From NCBI GenBank assembly GCA_002633005.1, contig NMRA01000104.1:556841-620840 (forward strand): 64,000 bases of DNA, read 5' to 3'. The notes under the pieces were generated by a model. It ran no database searches, was not told the DNA's origin, and saw nothing but the letters and a program-made list of their open reading frames with translations. Positions within the stretch are counted from its first letter, which is position 1; every line of letters begins with the position of its first letter. Positions 59,701 through 64,000 of this stretch are shown piece by piece. The DNA is from Phoronis australis (Eukaryota; Phoronida; Phoronidae). A program made the translations under genes and the position numbers.

Positions 59701-62700
59701 AGTTCAAATCATTCACCCGTTAATTTTATTTACACAACAATTCATTGTGGATATATGTTGATTGCACACTATTTTAAACAAGAGCAACGCGTTTAAATGC
59801 ACCCACGACAGCAATGCAAATACTATGCTTCTAGGGGTGTTTATAAGTGTCAAAAATAGACACTAGGTGGCGCATGATCCATCTGTCAAATCCATCCCAA
59901 AATGGAAAAATGGCATCACCATTATCACACATTTCAATAAAAGCTGACAAAGGATTTAGAAGATACAGATGGTAACATAAAAACCAAAATTGCCAGTAGG
60001 GTGTACAGCGGTAGTTAGAACCGTCTACATGTCTTAGGTAGCTGTAGTCACGTTTATAGTATAAAACTACTTCTTGCAAAATTTCACAAAGATCCTTCAT
60101 AGCAGTAAGGAGATACAACCGAGGAAGCAAAAAAGACGAAAATCGTCATCAGGAAGCATCACAGTTGGCAAATCAGTCCACAAATCAACGTCTTCTTATC
60201 AAGAACAAAAAGGGCACTCCAAAAATAAAACTAGTCACTAGATGATGCAAAAATACATGAAATCCACACCAAAATGGAAAACCGTTAATAGAAACCTATT
60301 AGCCAAAATTCACGAAAATCCATCAATGAACTCCAAAAAACACAGCTGAGGCAAACGTAAACAACTAAAACTGACACTAGGGGGCACAGTGGTAATCAAA
60401 TGTGTCTGAAACGTGTCAAGAAGTTCTCAGCTCCATAGGAACAAGTCTGCCAAATTTCACAAAGATCCCAAAAAAAGGTTAAGGCGACAAAGCTGTAGAC
60501 GAAAAAACACCAAAGTAGTTACTAGGCAAATAGACAGAAGAATGTCAAAAATGGACTCGAAACTGTTAAAAAGCCCCACTAGGAAGTGCGCAATACAAAA
60601 AAATCGTCAGAAAATCGAAAGGCATTGTTGTTACCTTATTAGAAACCTATTTGTCAAGTTTCATGAAAATCCATCAATGAACTCTGAAGATACACATAAA
60701 GTCAAGAAAACATAAAAAATTAACACTAGGGGGCACACCACTCATCAGATTAGGCTGAAACTTATCAGCTGTTGTCAACTCCATAGAAACATATCTGCCA
60801 AATTTCACAAAGTTCCTGCAAAGCATTAATGAGATACAGCCGTGGATGCAAAATGAAACAAAATCTGCACTAGGTCTTATGTCCACAATGTGTGGACTTA
60901 CCAGTAAAAATGTTATACGACATGGTAAGCCAGGATCATGGCTGTGAAGGTGCAGGACATGTATGTTCCACACGTCACATATTAGCAGGAAAAATACCCA
61001 ACCCAACACCTGCACATCGCAGGACAGATGAGAAACTTATGAGCTCAGCACATGGCCGTTCATTTCTCACTGCAGACATGCAACTGAACACTTACAAATG
61101 TGCCAACAACTTCCCAAAAATTCATTGCACAAACAACCTCTTGCACCGTCTGTGCAAAGCTTAATGGAAACTGACATAAAGAGATCAAGACCCTCATCAT
61201 GTGAAAGTACAAACACATGAACATCAATGCATCACGTTTCCAAGCTGAAGGTTGCCTTTGTTTAAGATGTGTGACAATACTTACTGTATAAGCTTTTGGT
61301 TTTGAATGACAGTATGCTTCTGAAGTTGCTCAAAGTTGTACTTCTCATCAGAAGCATGTTGATCAACAATGAACAAATCATTCCACAATTTGACAATGAT
61401 GAAACCCAGGTTAAACTGAAATCAAACAAGGATCAGTGAGCAGTAGGGTAAGGTTACTTCAAGTTAGAAAACACAGCATGATAGAACTGTCAAATTGTAT
61501 TTTAACAAAAGAGGAAGAAAACCACTTCATTATTTGGAGTCAATATTTTACAAGCAAATCATGGAATTTTCAGTATTTTTAGCAATGCAGTGAGCTTTTG
61601 AAAAATGAAGAATTTGGGCATTGTTTTTGTTTGAATTCATGGAAAGTTTACCAAACAGCCTCAGAGTCCCTTATGCTTACGACAAATGACAAATTAAAGA
61701 AAATAGTGTGCCCTACATAGCTGAACAAAATCAACAGACATCTGAAGATGTCTCATTTTCACACTGGTATAAATTTTAACAGCATATAAAGCTTCCTCTT
61801 GCGACATTGCGTCAACATTTTTCAGGACAAAACTACCTATGTCGTGGTACAAAATATGAACAGAATCTATAGCTACACTCATTCCCATTGCTAAAATGTG
61901 TAGCACAGTGAAAGATTCTGACTGGTTGAAAAATAATGTTCTAGCATTCCAATTGGTTGATGTTGAATATAAATAGGTAAATAAAACAACAAGAATGGAT
62001 CAACTGAAATTTTCGGATGTAATAACGTCCTTTGTCAACAGAAACACAAATAATGTAAAATCAAACACTATATGACAATTGACATTTAAGATATGGTGTA
62101 ATGAATACGATACATTTTTGCGTAAAAAATTCAATGACATATTTTAAGAAGTTTTTATGTTCAATCCATGAGGTTGGAGTTGAGAAATGTACAAGAATAT
62201 TGCTTCATGTATTGAAAAATGCTTTTATGACTTGTAGCAGTGTAACAATAAGAACAGACTAAATCAATCTGTTCCACACAAGTTTATGTTTGGTGACACA
62301 CTCAATACAGCAAGGACAAAAGCATTCACATAAAAATAGATTAGCAGATGCAGATTCACTACCTGGCCCAATACTTCCATTTTCTTGAACATGTCTTTGG
62401 ATATCTCTTTACGCAGCTCATCTTCTGCAGACTGGTTTTCATCAGGAGAGATGCGAGCGCGGAAACTTCGCTGCAGACCATGAGAACCCTCTAAAATGGT
62501 GCAACATAAATTATCCTTTAAAACTGTTTCGAGAAAATGTTCTTTTTGGTTCATACACTACAGGAAGACGTCACGATGCTCCATTTCAATTTTAACACTA
62601 TATCACTTGACAGCAGATCAGAGATTAGATTAAATGCCAGCGACTACACCATCAAATGGATTAATACACCGATATTGTGTACAAGTTTAATCTAAACAGT

Positions 62701-64000
62701 TCATATAACGAAAAATACTCAACTCCCAAATGGTGTAGACAATTACAAGACGGCCTATAACTTTATCAGTGACAACTGCTAACAAAATGAACTTGTTGAG
62801 TCACTGCTTACATACCTTTCCTCAATGTACAGGGCTCGGCCTGGTGTTTATGTTTTAAACTATTCATTGAGAATGGAACCATCACTGTTTTCTTGAAAAC
62901 ATCCACAGCTTCATCCTGTTGTCACCCAAAACAAGAGCATTGTGGAGCGTTAACATGAGCCCATGGCGCGCATCACAAAAGGCTAATTTATAAGCACTAC
63001 AGTAAGCAATACTAGTTGATTTAAGATAGAGTCAACCGGTTACAATATCATGATGGTCAACCGAAAAAATTCAATGCTTTCAAGCCTAACTTCAACGGAA
63101 TTTTATTTTAGATGTATTGGGCTAACCAGATAGTCCTAGCAAAGCCTTAGTAAAATAAGAAAACGCGAGTTCAATCACGCAAATGTGAGCCTGTCAAATG
63201 ATAAGTGAACCTGCCTTTTTGTGCCATTTTGCGTCACCGCGAGATCCCAGCACAAACTACAAAAGGTTGTATGGAATAGGGGTCTGAATAGAACACCACT
63301 GTGTGCGGGTGTTATTCGCAGCTGTTTGAATTAAAAGGTCATTCTTGCGGTGACGTAGAAAAAGCAAACCAATACGCCTAACAGTTCGTTACATTCGACA
63401 ATTTATAGCACTAGTGGGCTCAGAGGGATGCTCTTAACATACTGTGGGAACCAAATTTTCAGGTGTTACCGTTGAAGATAGGCTTTCAGATATTCAGAAT
63501 GCAGTAAAGAAACGTAAAACTGCAACAATGCCGTCATGATCAACTTAATAGAAACTCGACTGCTAGTTAGACAAAGAGGTGGAAAACTAAATATTAATCT
63601 CTAAAGTGTTTCTACTTACTATCACCTTTTGGCTAAGGTTGGTCATATTTATTAACAAGGTACTTATTTAATACCAAGCTAGAATTTGATTAGCCAACAC
63701 TCTTAGTAATCATAATATAACCATGAACAGTATTGGACAAGTCTGAATAAATTAGAATCACATTGATTTATGAACCTCCTTTTCATGCCTATGGTCATTT
63801 TCTAAATTGGTGATGTAGCACACATTTATAGTCAAACAATGCAACAAAAGCAGGTACAAAAATATCAAATCAATCCACCAAGCAGACTTACCAACTGGGT
63901 AAGTGCAATCCTGCTCTGGCCACAGCCATCTCTTGATGCTACACTGCCAGATGTGTAGTTCCCTTTACTCTCCTCCCTTGATAGTGAATTACTGTCATAA
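56779..64000 (-). CDS. PMS2: Mismatch repair endonuclease PMS2, C-terminal nine exons (5' end beyond the window)
   Basis: Exons in transcript order: 63892-64000 (open at the edge), 62816-62915, 62363-62490, 61285-61415, 59403-59503, 58081-58149, 57531-57568, 57141-57281, 56779-56847, giving about 294 residues and a TAA stop. The first exon is Ser/Gly-rich linker. From exon 62363-62490 the MutL C-terminal dimerisation and endonuclease domain begins ([13 protein letters not shown], then [18 protein letters not shown]). The metal-binding [12 protein letters not shown] matches DQHA(x)2E(x)4E. The ACRKS segment, CPHGRP and TMRHL near the end are all present, so the nicking activity should be intact. 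In eukaryotes it acts with MLH1 in the nucleus to nick the error-containing strand after MutS recognition. The N-terminal ATPase is not in this window. Confidence 0.95.
58814..59040. repeat. Tandem repeat of about 59-65 bp, four units, in a PMS2 intron
   Basis: The word ctgccagctg starts at 58822, 58881, 58943 and 59008, preceded in three units by acaggtggc and followed by ggcaggataagcagtagc or a variant. Unit length grows slightly because of A/T-rich insertions between copies. Confidence 0.85.
59145..59158 (+). promoter_or_regulatory. CTCF-like core match in a PMS2 intron
   Basis: The sequence ccactaggtggcgc fits the published CTCF core pattern CCASYAGRKGGCRS at every position. It lies beside the tandem array and upstream of the composite repeat. 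A match alone does not show binding. Confidence 0.35.
59850..60875. repeat. Dispersed composite repeat, tandem copy 3 (PMS2 intron)
   Basis: At least six alternating sub-units follow one another. They carry cactaggtggcgcatg (59861), cagtagggtgtacagcgg, cactagatgatgcaa, cactagggggcacagtgg (60375), cactaggaagtgcgcaa and cactagggggcacacc (60724). Sub-units share ctgccaaatttcacaaag and gaaaatccatcaatgaactc. This is the same family as at 47.0 and 55.5 kb, but multiplied in tandem and lacking the terminal hairpin. Confidence 0.75.

Overview
This is a window of an intron-rich metazoan nuclear genome, most likely an invertebrate. Canonical GT/AG introns, conserved animal genes (PDIA6, INTS9, PMS2), a class A GPCR, and many short palindromic DNA-transposon remnants and minisatellites support this. 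I cannot fix the phylum; the mix would suit an invertebrate deuterostome such as a hemichordate or cephalochordate, but that is a guess. There are no prokaryotic features. Five single-base N gaps (1078, 10574, 11573, 24180, 27219) are present. Four of them sit exactly between two near-identical direct copies, so those duplications look like unmerged, slightly polymorphic contig ends rather than biology.

Layout. 1-1.9 kb: a terminal-inverted-repeat element rich in GAGCGTAA-type motifs, shown twice by the assembly. 2743-4163 (+): the last exon of an unrecognised gene encoding four copies of a domain of about 115 residues. 4.2-10 kb: no supported gene. 10065-12608 (-): one intronless class A peptide-type GPCR gene, chopped and partly repeated by two assembly gaps. 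12.6-17.9 kb: no supported gene. 17932-26101 (-): complete 11-exon PDIA6 (440 aa). 26102-26299: a 198-bp bidirectional promoter with an exact ER-stress element (CCAAT-N9-CCACG) and an exact UPRE core (TGACGTGG). 26300-42958 (+): complete 18-exon INTS9 (648 aa). 43868-52238 (-): complete five-exon gene for a 478-aa adaptor with an N-terminal PH domain and a long tyrosine-rich acidic tail containing a 72-bp coding tandem repeat. 52.2-56.8 kb: intergenic with dispersed repeats. 56779-64000 (-): the C-terminal nine exons of PMS2, running off the right edge.

The gene models for PDIA6, INTS9 and the PH adaptor were assembled by eye. All exon phases close, total coding lengths are multiples of three, and the PDIA6 and INTS9 products align with known family members along their length. 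The strongest biological signal is the head-to-head PDIA6/INTS9 pair around a promoter carrying two textbook unfolded-protein-response sites. Next come the four-repeat unknown protein, the tyrosine-repeat PH adaptor, and a repeat family whose units carry CTCF-like core sequences.
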